Source: Rhizobium esperanzae (GTDB lineage Bacteria; Pseudomonadota; Alphaproteobacteria; Rhizobiales; Rhizobiaceae). From it: a stretch of 47,487 nt of DNA. Location of the stretch: assembly GCF_014197615.1 (NCBI RefSeq), contig NZ_JACIFY010000018.1:1-47487 (forward strand), written 5' to 3'. The position numbers were made by a program, and so were the translations under genes. Each line of letters starts with the position of its first letter. Position 1 is the stretch's first letter. Shown here in pieces: positions 7,305 through 16,028 of this stretch. Below the pieces are notes generated by a model. It was not told the origin of the DNA. It made no database searches and was given only the letters and a program-made list of their open reading frames with translations.

Positions 7305-7521
7305 TCAAGCGTTGAGACCCTATTGCGCTGGCTGGGTCCCAAAAGTGAGCCTCTGACGCTTGGAAAGAAAGCCTCACCCGCCGTTTCCGGAACGAGTTCG
7401 ACACTTTTACGCACCCCCATGTCAATTCCTGCCTTCGACTTACACGGTGACATGAATTTCCCATCCCGCCGGCTCGTCCACCTTGGCAACCATCTGCAGG
7501 CTCGCCTCCGCCGGTCTCTCC
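7305..7521. other. Intergenic stretch, no supported gene
   Basis: Between the NrtR-like gene and the LacI promoter I see no ORF with a ribosome binding site. The opposite-strand ORFs here are short and compositionally poor. No strong hairpin terminator follows the regulator gene. Confidence 0.5.
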
Positions 7522-7549
7522 TTGACTCGCCGAAAGACGATTGATATGA
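7522..7549 (+). promoter_or_regulatory. Candidate promoter of the LacI-family gene
   Basis: TTGACT (7522-7527) and ATATGA (7544-7549), separated by 16 bases, resemble -35 and -10 elements. Transcription would start near 7556, inside the palindromic operator, which leaves a leader of only about 25 bases before the ATG at 7580. This arrangement fits autorepression. Confidence 0.45.
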
Positions 7550-7551
7550 GT

Positions 7552-7571
7552 TTGGGTAATCGATAACCCAA
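7552..7571. promoter_or_regulatory. LacI-family operator, TTGGGTAATCGATAACCCAA
   Basis: A 20-bp palindrome with arms TTGGGT / ACCCAA and centre ATCGAT, broken by one mismatched pair. A central CG flanked by symmetric arms is typical of LacI-family sites. It lies 8 bases before the start codon of the LacI-type gene, over the predicted transcription start, so the repressor probably controls its own gene and possibly the whole downstream operon. Confidence 0.7.
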
Positions 7572-7579
7572 GCGAACCC

Positions 7580-8584
7580 ATGACCGCTTCACTCAATGAT
7601 ATAGCCGCCCGCGCAGGTGTTTCCGTCAAGACGGTGTCAGGTGCGCTGCATGGCGGCTCGGCACGTATGTCGGAGGAAACCCGGCAGCGGATCAAGGAGA
7701 TCGCCGAGGAGCTTGGTTATGTTACCAACTTCGCCGCCCGCAGCATGCGGCAGGGCTGGATGCCGCTCGTCGGCCTCGTCGCCGACGACCTGATCACGTC
7801 ACCTTTCGCAACCGAGATCATCAGGGGGCTCGACGGCGCCGTGCGCACGGCCGATATGGCCGTGTTCGCCATGACGCTCGGAGGACATCGCAGCGTGGCG
7901 TCGATCCTTGACGAGATGCGGCGGTTTCGGCCGCGCGCGATTGCCTATGCCGCCATGTATCACAAGAGCATCGACCTGCCGCGTGAATTTGCCGATACGG
8001 TTGGGGTCATGATCAATTGCCGGGACGCCAACGATCGCGTGACATCCCTGGTGCCTGATGAAACGGGCGCAGCGATCGAGATTACCAACTATCTCATTGA
8101 CGCGGGCCGTCGCAATATTGCCTTCATCAATCTGCCGGGATTGCTCGCCGGTGAACTCCGCGAACTCGGTTTCCGGCAGGCGCTCGATCAAGCCGGCATC
8201 GACGGGGCAGGGGCCATCGTCTTGCCCGCCGTCAGCAAGGCCATCTACAGCGACCGGGCACACAGCCTTGTCCCTCAGCATGTGCATGATCTCATGACGG
8301 GTCCGCGACGTCCCGATGCCATTCTGTGTGGCAACGATCGCGTGGCGATGGAGGTCTATGCCGCCCTGCGCCGCTCGGGCGCTGTTATTCCCGATGACGT
8401 CGCCGTCGCGAGCTTCGACAATCAGGTCGAGATCGCCTCGCGTCTCGATCCGCCGCTGACGACCATGGCGCTTCCGCATCGCGCCATGGGCCGCCAGGCC
8501 GCGCATATCCTGCTTGCCGAAGACCGGCCCCCGGTCGGAGTGCAGAAACTGCCGTTCCAGCTGGTGGAGCGGGCATCCGTATAA
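7580..8584 (+). CDS. LacI-family transcriptional repressor
   Basis: The 334-residue protein begins with the LacI-type helix-turn-helix (residues 4-25: LNDIAARAGVSVKTVS), followed by a hinge with LGYVTNFAARSMR and a periplasmic-binding-protein-like sensor domain (about 62-330, with GLVADD, ILCGNDRVAMEVY and DVAVASFDN motifs). It should bind a sugar or derivative and release its operator. No clear Shine-Dalgarno precedes the ATG, but MTASLNDIA is the normal N-terminus of the family, so the start is probably right. Downstream, 35 bases away, comes the sugar ABC transporter and GH32 operon in the same direction, which makes a fructose-containing saccharide the likely effector source. Confidence 0.9.
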   Translation: MTASLNDIAARAGVSVKTVSGALHGGSARMSEETRQRIKEIAEELGYVTNFAARSMRQGWMPLVGLVADDLITSPFATEIIRGLDGAVRTADMAVFAMTLGGHRSVASILDEMRRFRPRAIAYAAMYHKSIDLPREFADTVGVMINCRDANDRVTSLVPDETGAAIEITNYLIDAGRRNIAFINLPGLLAGELRELGFRQALDQAGIDGAGAIVLPAVSKAIYSDRAHSLVPQHVHDLMTGPRRPDAILCGNDRVAMEVYAALRRSGAVIPDDVAVASFDNQVEIASRLDPPLTTMALPHRAMGRQAAHILLAEDRPPVGVQKLPFQLVERASV

Positions 8585-8619
8585 TTTGAGCAGACCCATT
8601 CAATTGAGGAGGAATTCTA

Positions 8620-8633
8620 ATGGGTAATCGTTT
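8620..8633. promoter_or_regulatory. Possible second LacI-type half-palindrome at the binding-protein start codon
   Basis: GGGTAATCG, an exact copy of the left part of the operator at 7552-7571, spans the first codons (8621-8629), and GTAATCGTTTAC is a weak palindrome around the same CG. It may be a secondary site allowing repression of the operon from within, or simply coincidence of coding sequence. Confidence 0.25.
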
Positions 8634-9912
8634 ACTTCTATCTCTGGTCCTATCTTCTGCACTGACCGCCACATGGGCTGACGCAGCCGAAAAGACCGCG
8701 ATCCAGGTCATGCATCAGGGCGATCCCGGTTTCGTCGCCGCCTATGGCAAGGTGGCCGAGCGCTTCGAGGCCGCCAATCCCGATGTCGATATCCAGTTCA
8801 TCTATGCGCCGCACGATGCCTATAACGAAAAGTTCAGCGCGGCCGTGATGGCCAAGCAACTGCCCGACGTCATGGAGCTCGATGCGCCCTTCCTCGCCAA
8901 CTACGTCTGGTCGGGATATCTGCAGCCGATCAAGCCGCTGATCGACAAGGATCTCCTCGACGACATGACGGCGTCCAACATCGCTCAGGGCACATACCCG
9001 ATCGACAAGGATCTCTATGCCATCGGCCTGACCGATTCCTCAGTCGTTCTCTACGGCAACAAGAAATATCTCGAAGCGATCGGCGCCCGCATCCCGAAAT
9101 CCGTCGACGATGCCTGGACGCGGGAGGAGTTCGAAAGCTACCTCGAAAAGCTTTCCAAGCTCGATGGCGTGAAATGGCCGATCGACACCTTCCGCGGCTA
9201 CGGCATCAAGACCGAATGGATCACCTATGCCTATGGGCCGATCCTGCAATCGGCAGGCTGCGACCTGATCAACCGCAAGGCCTGGAAATCCGAGGGCACG
9301 CTCGACAGCGACGCCTGCGTCGATGCGCTCGCCATGATGCAGAAATGGGTCAAGAACGGCTGGGTCGTGCCGCAGTCGGCCGGCACCAACCAGTTCTTCG
9401 CCGAAGGCAATCCGGCGGCCCTCGCGCTCGGCGGACACTGGGTCTATGCGGAAGCCGCAGCGACCATGAAGGACAACATCGTCGTTCTGCCGCTTCCGAA
9501 GTTCGGTGCAAAGGGCGCAAGCCCGAACGGCACCTGGATCTGGGCGATCACCAAGACGTCGAAACATCCCGATATCGCGGCCAAGTTCATCAGCTTCCTA
9601 CTGAAAGACAAGGAGTTCCGGGCCTATGTCGCAAGCCAGTCCGGTTATCCCGGCTTGAAGAGTTTCGCCGCAGAATCTCCGCTCTATGCAAACGGCGGCC
9701 CGATGGCGATCGCCTTCGAGCAGGCGTCGAAGACGGCCGTCGCGCGCCCGCCGCATCCCGCCTATCCCACCATCACCTCGGCCTTCATGCAGGCCGTCGA
9801 CGAGGTGTTCAATGGCGGCGATCCCAAGGAGGCGCTGACATCCGCCGCCAAGAAGATCGACGAGGATATCGAGGACAACGACGGATATCCGCCGTTCGGT
9901 GGCGAACAATAA
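8620..9912 (+). CDS. Sugar ABC transporter, periplasmic substrate-binding protein (CUT1 type)
   Basis: A 430-residue protein with an N-terminal signal peptide (LLLSLVLSSALTATWADAA, cleavage near residue 22) and the extracellular solute-binding family 1 fold. Visible landmarks are QVMHQGDPGF at the mature start, LPDVMELDAPFLANYV, an inner NGTWIWAITKTS segment and the C-terminal KIDEDIEDN. It should capture an oligosaccharide in the periplasm and deliver it to the two permeases encoded next. GAGGAGG lies 8 bases upstream of the ATG. With the GH32 gene at the end of the operon, a fructo-oligosaccharide or sucrose-like ligand is plausible but not shown. A decayed fragment resembling this gene occurs at 16287-16377. 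Confidence 0.9.
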   Translation: MGNRLLLSLVLSSALTATWADAAEKTAIQVMHQGDPGFVAAYGKVAERFEAANPDVDIQFIYAPHDAYNEKFSAAVMAKQLPDVMELDAPFLANYVWSGYLQPIKPLIDKDLLDDMTASNIAQGTYPIDKDLYAIGLTDSSVVLYGNKKYLEAIGARIPKSVDDAWTREEFESYLEKLSKLDGVKWPIDTFRGYGIKTEWITYAYGPILQSAGCDLINRKAWKSEGTLDSDACVDALAMMQKWVKNGWVVPQSAGTNQFFAEGNPAALALGGHWVYAEAAATMKDNIVVLPLPKFGAKGASPNGTWIWAITKTSKHPDIAAKFISFLLKDKEFRAYVASQSGYPGLKSFAAESPLYANGGPMAIAFEQASKTAVARPPHPAYPTITSAFMQAVDEVFNGGDPKEALTSAAKKIDEDIEDNDGYPPFGGEQ

Positions 9913-9924
9913 CCGCTATCGCTG

Positions 9925-9955
9925 CCCTGCGAGGTCTTCGCCAGACCTCGCAGGG
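9925..9955 (+). terminator. Strong intercistronic hairpin after the binding-protein gene
   Basis: CCCTGCGAGGTCT (9925-9937) pairs perfectly over 13 bp with AGACCTCGCAGGG (9943-9955) around a 5-base loop. There is no T-run after it, so it is more likely an RNA-stabilising or attenuating element that raises binding-protein mRNA relative to permease mRNA, as in other CUT1 operons, than a full terminator. Confidence 0.65.
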
Positions 9956-9987
9956 TGGAAGCGGCAGGCTTGGAGAGGAGGAACTGC

Positions 9988-10920
9988 ATGGTCACGCAAC
10001 AACCGACATCATCGACGTCGGTCGGAAAGACGCGCCGACATGACAAGGGACGGCTGAGCCAGGAAGCGGCCATGCTTGCGCCGGCCGTGATCCTGTTGAC
10101 CGTCTTTCTGATCGTGCCATTTCTGCTGTCCTTCTGGACCGCGATGACCAACCAGCCTCTCGTGCCGCGGCCGACACCCATCCGGTTCGTCTGGTTCAAC
10201 AATTTCATCCGCATCTTCCAGGACGATCTTTTCTGGACCGCGCTCTGGAACGTCTCGCGCTTCACCTTCTGGATCATTCCAGCCCAATGCGGCCTGGCTT
10301 TTGCAACGGCCCTGCTGCTGCATCAGAAGCTGCCGTTCCGCAATCTGCTGCGCGGCATGTTCTTCCTGCCGGCGATCACCTCGATGGTCGTGGTCTGCGT
10401 CATCTGGGGCACCCTTTTCCAATATCCCACGGGGCCGTTCAACCAGATCCTCGGCTTCATTTCCGGGGGCGCGATCCAGCCGATCGATTGGCTCGGCGAT
10501 CCCGAATGGGCGATGTTTTCCATCGTCCTGCTCTCGGCCTGGCAGGCCTATGGCTTCCAGATGATCGTCTATCTCGCCGGCCTTCAGGGCATTCCGGACG
10601 AACTCTACGATGCCGCCAAGATCGACGGCGCGAATGCTTTCCGGCGCTTCTGGCATGTGACGATGCCGGGCCTTCGGCCGACCCATGTCTTCGTGCTCGT
10701 GATCACCACCATCCAGGCGTTCAAGCTCTATACCCAGGTCGCCATCCTGACTCAGGGCGGGCCGAAGAGCAGCACCGAGACGGTGGTGCATTACATGGTC
10801 CGCGCCGGCTTCGAGGAGCAGAAGATGGGTTATGCCTCCGCCGTCTCGGTCATCCTGTTCGTGATCGTTCTCATCATCGCGCTGATCCAGCGCCAGCTCC
10901 TGAGGCGCTTCGATGTCTGA
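9988..10920 (+). CDS. Sugar ABC transporter permease, MalF/UgpA type
   Basis: A 310-residue inner-membrane protein with six predicted transmembrane segments, the first at LAPAVILLTVFLIVPFLLSF. The EAA loop that docks to the ATPase reads ELYDAAKIDGANAFRRFWH. It forms the import channel together with the next gene product. GAGAGGAGG precedes the ATG at 9988; an upstream in-frame ATG at 9955 falls inside the hairpin and was rejected. The gene overlaps the second permease by 8 bases, so the two are translationally coupled. Confidence 0.9.
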   Translation: MVTQQPTSSTSVGKTRRHDKGRLSQEAAMLAPAVILLTVFLIVPFLLSFWTAMTNQPLVPRPTPIRFVWFNNFIRIFQDDLFWTALWNVSRFTFWIIPAQCGLAFATALLLHQKLPFRNLLRGMFFLPAITSMVVVCVIWGTLFQYPTGPFNQILGFISGGAIQPIDWLGDPEWAMFSIVLLSAWQAYGFQMIVYLAGLQGIPDELYDAAKIDGANAFRRFWHVTMPGLRPTHVFVLVITTIQAFKLYTQVAILTQGGPKSSTETVVHYMVRAGFEEQKMGYASAVSVILFVIVLIIALIQRQLLRRFDV

Positions 10921-11806
10921 TATCGCTCTCTCGATCCCAGAGGCTCGCGCAGCGCGGCCGCGCTCCGCCGCAAGGATTCTGCGCACCATCCAGACGGTCT
11001 CTATCTTCATCATCGCCCTGGTGATCGTCTCCCCATTGCTGCTCCTCGTCGTGGCGAGCCTCAAGGACGACCGGTTCCAGATCCTGGCCGACATGGGCAG
11101 CTTCCGCGCCTTCTGGGTTTCGAACCCGACGCTCTCCAACTATGCGGAGGTCGGCCACCTCTCGGGCGAACTTGCCTTCGGCCGTTACCTCATCAACTCG
11201 CTGATCATCCTGGTCACGACTGTCTGCTCCGGCCTGATCGTCAATTCGATGGCCGGCTTCGTCCTGGCCTGGGGCTCGCTCCGGGGCCGGGCGGTCATCC
11301 TGTCGGTGGTGATCGCGCTCTATGTGATCCCGCAGGAAAGCATCATCATGCCCCTCGTGATCATGGTTTCCAGGGCGGGAATGTCCGACACCTTCGCGGT
11401 GCAGATCGTGCCCTGGGTCGCGAGCCCTCTCTATATCTTCCTGTTCTACCAGTTCTTCACGCAACTGCCGAAGGAACTGCTGGAAGCCGCCGAGATTGAC
11501 GGCGCCTCCTTCTTCCGGGCCTATCGCTCCATTTTCCTGCCGCTCAGCCTGCCCGCACTCGCAACCGTCTCGATCCTAATGGGCATCGAGACCTGGAACC
11601 AGTATCTCTGGCCGATCCTGGTGACGCAGACCGATTATGCCCGGCCGATCGCCGTCGCCATCGCGACCTTCTTCGGACAGGACAGCATCTATTGGGATCG
11701 TGCGATGGCCGCCTCCGTTTTGATGATGATCCCGATCCTGGGGCTCTACCTCGCATTCCAGCGCTGGTTCGTGAGTTCCTTTATCGGCTCTGCCGTGAAA
11801 GGTTGA
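10913..11806 (+). CDS. Sugar ABC transporter permease, MalG/UgpE type
   Basis: A 297-residue membrane protein with about six hydrophobic helices (first at VSIFIIALVIVSPLLLLV). The EAA motif reads ELLEAAEIDGASFFRAYRS. It is the second permease of the importer. Its start overlaps the stop of the first permease (ATGTCTGA), and the GH32 gene follows after 4 bases. No nucleotide-binding (MsmK/UgpC-like) subunit gene is present in the operon; a shared ATPase encoded elsewhere must energise transport, as is common for CUT1 systems. Confidence 0.9.
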   Translation: MSDIALSIPEARAARPRSAARILRTIQTVSIFIIALVIVSPLLLLVVASLKDDRFQILADMGSFRAFWVSNPTLSNYAEVGHLSGELAFGRYLINSLIILVTTVCSGLIVNSMAGFVLAWGSLRGRAVILSVVIALYVIPQESIIMPLVIMVSRAGMSDTFAVQIVPWVASPLYIFLFYQFFTQLPKELLEAAEIDGASFFRAYRSIFLPLSLPALATVSILMGIETWNQYLWPILVTQTDYARPIAVAIATFFGQDSIYWDRAMAASVLMMIPILGLYLAFQRWFVSSFIGSAVKG

Positions 11807-11810
11807 ATTG

Positions 11811-13523
11811 ATGACAAGCCAAGCGATGTCTCCGTCCGATGAAGGCGGGCTGGAGACGATCAGCGCCGTCCTGCCGGCGGGAACCACGGTCCACGCGTGG
11901 ATCAAGGCTTCGCATGGCGGCGCGCCGGGAAGACTGACCGTCCATGTCGACGGCGATCCGGCCGGTGCTGTCGAAACGTCAAATCCCCATGAATTCGAGT
12001 TTCGGCTGCTGACGCTGGCAAGCGGCGGAGAAACTGCCTTCTCCTACGATCCCGTGACAACCAACGTCTCGGTTCTCTATGCCTTCCGTCAGTCCCGCGT
12101 TCTCGATGAGGGCGTCCGGCTGCTGCATGTCAGGCCTTCCAATGCCGCGCCCGAGATTGCCAGCAGCTATCATTTCCGCCCGCCTTTCGGCTGGATGAAC
12201 GATCCCAACGGGTTCGGACGATTCGGCGGCAGGGCGCATCTCTTCTACCAGCACTATCCCCACAGTCTCCGGTGGAACAATATGCATTGGGGACATGCGG
12301 TCTCGGACGATTATCTTCGCTGGACGCACCTCCCGGTCTTTCTTCCGCCTTCGGATGCTCTCGCCGCGCGGGCGGATGGGCGCGGCGGCGCATTTTCCGG
12401 CTCGGCGATTCCCCTCAATGACGCCGGAATTCGCATCTTTTTCACCGAGCATATGAAGGACCGGCAGCCGGAAGAGCAGGTTCAGTTCACGGCTACCAGC
12501 GACGATCTCGTCAACGTCGAACCGGCAAGTCTGATCCTGCCGGCGCGGCCCGAGGGGCTCGGCCTGACGACCGACTTCCGCGATCCCTATGTCTTCAGGG
12601 GGCCGGACGACAAATGGAAGATGCTGCTCGGCACGCGGGATCGCGAGGGCGGCGTCATCCTGCTCTACGAAACGGACGATCCGGCGGCGGCGACAAGGTG
12701 GACCTTCCTCGGCATGCTTCACCGCGAGAACCGCTTCGGCATGACGGCGGCGGAGTGCCCCTGCCTGGTGCCGCTCGACGGCCCCGCGAACGACCCGTCA
12801 ACGCGCTGGGCGCTGATCTTCGGTCTTCTCACCAGCCGCGACCCGGCAACGGGCCGGCGCAATATGACGATTGCGACCGTCGGCCGTTTCGATGGCCGCA
12901 GCTTCTCTGTAGAATTCGAACAGGAGCTGGATTTCGGCACCGACGCCTACGCCTTCCAGGCCTTCGTCGATAGTAGCGGCCCGGTCGGCATCGCATGGCT
13001 CGCGAACTGGACCGATGTCTCCAAGGAGATCGACATTGCCACAGCAATGACGCTGCCACGCCTGATGGCATTGTACGAGGGGGCGCTGATCACGCCGCCG
13101 GTCGCCGGTGTGGAAAGCCTGCGGCAGCGCCGGCTGGATGCCGCTGGCCTTCTGGACGGCAGTGACGTCGATCTCGCCAACGGCGCGGTCGAAATCCTGC
13201 TCACCCTCAAGGAGCCGGGCAAGGCGTTCCGCCTGACATTCGACCATGCCGAGGCGGCGGTCGAGGTCCTGTTGAACGATGATGGCTTGAGCATTCCCTT
13301 TTCGCTGGCGAATGCCAAGACATCACCTCGCTACATCGCCGCCGGCGCGCGCCCCTCGGCCATCCGGATATTCCTCGATGCAGGTTCGATCGAGGTCTTC
13401 GCCGACGATGGCCGCTGGACTGGAACCAAACGGCTGCCCGGCTTCAAGGGCGTAAGCTCGGTGCGTTTGACCGCACCCGAGGGCAATGTGCTCACCGCCG
13501 AAATCTGGCAGCTCGGTCTTTAA
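11811..13523 (+). CDS. Glycoside hydrolase family 32 (beta-fructosidase / sucrose-6-phosphate hydrolase type)
   Basis: A 570-residue enzyme. An N-terminal beta-rich domain of about 115 residues precedes the five-bladed propeller, whose motifs are all present: GWMNDPNG (127-134; D131 nucleophile), RDPYVF (257-262; transition-state stabiliser) and AECPCL (314-319; E315 acid/base). A C-terminal beta-sandwich ends with SIEVFADDGRWTG. GH32 enzymes release fructose from sucrose, inulin or levan. There is no signal peptide, so hydrolysis should occur in the cytoplasm after import by the transporter encoded just upstream. Start: ATG at 11811, 4 bases after the permease stop; the in-frame TTG at 11808 is less likely. 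Last gene of the operon. Confidence 0.9.
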   Translation: MTSQAMSPSDEGGLETISAVLPAGTTVHAWIKASHGGAPGRLTVHVDGDPAGAVETSNPHEFEFRLLTLASGGETAFSYDPVTTNVSVLYAFRQSRVLDEGVRLLHVRPSNAAPEIASSYHFRPPFGWMNDPNGFGRFGGRAHLFYQHYPHSLRWNNMHWGHAVSDDYLRWTHLPVFLPPSDALAARADGRGGAFSGSAIPLNDAGIRIFFTEHMKDRQPEEQVQFTATSDDLVNVEPASLILPARPEGLGLTTDFRDPYVFRGPDDKWKMLLGTRDREGGVILLYETDDPAAATRWTFLGMLHRENRFGMTAAECPCLVPLDGPANDPSTRWALIFGLLTSRDPATGRRNMTIATVGRFDGRSFSVEFEQELDFGTDAYAFQAFVDSSGPVGIAWLANWTDVSKEIDIATAMTLPRLMALYEGALITPPVAGVESLRQRRLDAAGLLDGSDVDLANGAVEILLTLKEPGKAFRLTFDHAEAAVEVLLNDDGLSIPFSLANAKTSPRYIAAGARPSAIRIFLDAGSIEVFADDGRWTGTKRLPGFKGVSSVRLTAPEGNVLTAEIWQLGL

Positions 13524-13532
13524 TCTCTGGAG

Positions 13533-13561
13533 GATGGCGGACGGCATGCCGGCCCACCATC
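13533..13561. terminator. Hairpin downstream of the GH32 gene
   Basis: GATGG.GG.CGGCATGCCG.CC.CCATC forms an imperfect hairpin 10 bases after the GH32 stop. There is no clear T-run, so its terminator role is tentative. It lies between the convergent GH32 gene and the 66-residue minus-strand gene. Confidence 0.35.
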
Positions 13562-13661
13562 GTCGTCGAGTCGCCGAAGCCCACATGCGCGAGATGTGGC
13601 GGCGCCCGACAGGGCTGCCATCTCATTCAGCAGAGACAGCATAATTCCACGCGATCTTTTT

Positions 13662-13862
13662 CTAATGCGGTCGGAGCTGTTTGGTCGCGATCAGCATGAC
13701 GAGATCTTCGGACGCATCTGCGAGCTCCAATGCCAATTCCGCAGCCGACCATCCCCGTTTCTGCAAACTGACGAGCATTTCCACCATCGCGACTTCGACC
13801 TCCCGTCTGCAGCTCGAAATCGGCTTCAATTCGATATGTTTTTCATCACATGCGGTGGTCAT
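13662..13862 (-). CDS. Small hypothetical protein, 66 residues
   Basis: MTTACDEKHIEL... ends in ATKQLRPH. Only the ATG at 13862 has a good ribosome binding site (CGGAGG, 6 bases upstream); the longer in-frame extension to 14120 has an implausible arginine-rich sequence. The protein is mostly helical with an acidic C-terminal half (SAAELALELADASEDLVMLI), the kind of small soluble protein found repeatedly in rhizobia. There is no recognised domain and no neighbour suggesting a function. Confidence 0.65.
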   Translation of the reverse strand: MTTACDEKHIELKPISSCRREVEVAMVEMLVSLQKRGWSAAELALELADASEDLVMLIATKQLRPH

Positions 13863-14469
13863 CTTAGCCTCCGTTCTGCCACAAATGGGCAGCGTCAAAT
13901 TCGCCAATGGGTGGATATGGTAAGGGTTGCGTGCAAGCCTCGGCCTTATTACGCATCGACACAGACGGCCTCGGCCTGCGCGCAACCCCTTCGCGTCCTC
14001 ATATGCCGATGTCGGCCTCAGGAGCGTCTCGCATGAAGGTGAGCAGAGGAAACCCGCCGAATTCCTGTCGTGAACCGATGCTCGCGCAAAGCGCGCACGA
14101 ATATCGCCCCGATAGTTCACGACCTATCTTCCTCTGCTTGCATATTTTGTTGTGAATTATTGTCGTTTCACGTTGAGAGTGCTTTGAAATTGCATTGCAC
14201 CGGCAAGTGAGTATTCGGGCTTTTCGAACGTCCTTCGGAATGAACCCTTGCTCATTTAGATACAGGAACAGGACGTAATTGTCGTTATCGCCGCATCCCG
14301 AAAATTATCGGTCCGTCCATTTCTGCTCGCAAAGGAATATGATAAATAACTTATGCACGTAGGACTTCAGTCGATTCTGTTTTATCGGGTGGGATGCGCG
14401 GGCATTTCAGCCGCAAGAATGATTTTGCTGTTTCGACAGCTCGGATCGGCTTATGCGCTGGGGAATTGG
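13863..14469. other. Intergenic stretch upstream of the AraC-type gene
   Basis: About 600 bases between the divergent small gene and the AraC-type gene. The part from 14120 to 14352 is AT-richer and probably holds promoters for one or both genes, but I see no clear -35/-10 pair, palindrome or RNA gene. In-frame sequence at 14353-14469 could be a longer N-terminus of the AraC-type protein. Confidence 0.4.
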
Positions 14470-15612
14470 ATGGTTACGGAGTCTGGAGATGACCCCGCTG
14501 CTGGGCGGGAATGGCCGGCCCACCTGGAGCGGCGGCGCTGGCCGCGCGAACCGTCCCCTCAGAAAGAACATCGGGTGGACGTTCCGCCTGCTTTGGCGCC
14601 CTTGCGATTTTCGACGCGAGACCTGCAGCCGAAAGAACAATTCCAGTCCTGGCGATCACATATGGCGCCGCTTGTGGATGTTTATCTGCCGGATGGACAA
14701 GCAGAGGACGACGGCTTTCTCGCGGAACAGACCGGCTGGCATCTCGGCGATATCCTCATCGTCCAGCAACGCGCGCAGGCATGCAGCTATATTCGCGATC
14801 AGGCCATGCTGCGATCGAGCCCAATCGATCACTGGAACATCGGCGTAGTTCGTAGCGGCCGAGCCTGGACCGAGGCCAATCGCCATGTAACGGAGACCGG
14901 CCCGGGTGAGATATTTTTCAGGTCTCTAGGTTATCCGTACCGTGGGCGGATGACCGATTCAGCCGAGGTGCTCGTCTTCTTGCCCTATGAACTGTTGACC
15001 CGTGATGCGAGTCTTTTGCAGAACGCCCACAACATCGCCATCTCCGGTGGCCTCGCCGAATTGCTCGTCAGCTATATCGACGGTCTGGAAGCGAACCTGG
15101 GCAATTTGACGGTGGCGGAGGTACCGCGGATCATACGGACTATCGGCGATATGGTCGTTGCATGCGCTGCATCGTCCGCAAGTTCGGATCGCGGTCAGGA
15201 ACAGACCAATATGGGGCTGATGGAGCGGGCGCATCGCTATATTCATCTCAATCTTCATTCAGATAGCTTGACGCCTGACGTCATGTGTCGTGCGCTGGGC
15301 ATCTCGCGGACGCGGCTCTACCAATTGTTCGAAACGAGCGGGGGCGTCTTCAACTACATTCGCAAACGTCGATTGCTGCAGGCATATGCAGATCTTACCA
15401 ACCCCACGGACAACAGGCCGATCTCGGAGATTGCCGAGGCCGCCGGCTTCGACGTTGCAGCCAATTTTACGCGCGCGTTCAGCCATGAATTCGGGCTCAG
15501 TCCGCGTGAAGTTAGAAAGACCATAGCAACTGAGCACCCCGCCACCCCCGCGACACGTTCCCTGCAGCGCTTTGGGACAACGATCGGCGATTGGCTAACG
15601 CGCGCACGTTGA
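14470..15612 (+). CDS. AraC-family transcriptional regulator
   Basis: From the ATG at 14470 the product has 380 residues. An AraC-binding-like sensor domain begins at RFSTRDLQPKEQFQSW, and the C-terminal pair of helix-turn-helix motifs spans about the last 110 residues: DVMCRALGISRTRLYQLFE, then PISEIAEAAGFDVAANFTR followed by the signature FSHEFGLSPREVR. It is a DNA-binding activator of unknown target. Two starts are possible: 14353 (first ATG, no well-placed Shine-Dalgarno, extension rich in hydrophobic residues) and 14470 (GGGGA 7 bases upstream), which I prefer. It stands alone; the following region is gene debris, so its regulon must be elsewhere. Confidence 0.85.
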   Translation: MVTESGDDPAAGREWPAHLERRRWPREPSPQKEHRVDVPPALAPLRFSTRDLQPKEQFQSWRSHMAPLVDVYLPDGQAEDDGFLAEQTGWHLGDILIVQQRAQACSYIRDQAMLRSSPIDHWNIGVVRSGRAWTEANRHVTETGPGEIFFRSLGYPYRGRMTDSAEVLVFLPYELLTRDASLLQNAHNIAISGGLAELLVSYIDGLEANLGNLTVAEVPRIIRTIGDMVVACAASSASSDRGQEQTNMGLMERAHRYIHLNLHSDSLTPDVMCRALGISRTRLYQLFETSGGVFNYIRKRRLLQAYADLTNPTDNRPISEIAEAAGFDVAANFTRAFSHEFGLSPREVRKTIATEHPATPATRSLQRFGTTIGDWLTRAR

Positions 15613-15796
15613 TGCCGGGCCAAGCTTTCCTCAACTCAGCCTGATATCCACCCAAGGATACACTTCGCTCAGATGATTTTCGACATCGCACGGCAGATCG
15701 AATATTGCTCCAGTTTAGCGCGCCGGGAGTTCGGGCGATGTCATTGTCAGCGGCATGCGAGGCGGCATCGGCACCAGGCGTCAGCGGTTGAAATCC

Positions 15797-15886
15797 GGTG
15801 TCGTCAAAATCAGCCTTTGCCGCCATTGCGGCACAAAGGACGATTTGATCACGGCCTTCCTGAAGCGCGAGGACCTGGAATTCTAG
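15797..15886 (+). pseudogene. Fragment of a TetR-family regulator gene
   Basis: One frame reads SLCRHCGTKDDLITAFLKRE then DLEF and a TAG stop. This resembles the third helix and following helix of TetR proteins (pattern TLYRHFGTKDDLIxxFL), with Tyr and Phe replaced by Cys and the rest of the gene missing; an in-frame stop lies just upstream. I read it as the remnant of a decayed regulator gene. The evidence is a short pattern match only. Confidence 0.4.
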
Positions 15887-16028
15887 AGCACCCGTGACCA
15901 GGTAACCGCACAGCACGCGGATGAGGCGGGGATTGACCTCGACGCCCTCCCAGAAGCCAAGCCCCCTAAATCGTGATACAGGTATCTCTCCGACGAGAGC
16001 ACAGACTGACATGAGGCAGGATGCAGCG

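Noticed and set aside
7301..7489. A 62-codon minus-strand ORF between the NrtR-like and LacI genes
   Set aside because: No ribosome binding site and no recognisable protein features; could be decayed mobile DNA, but nothing supports that directly.
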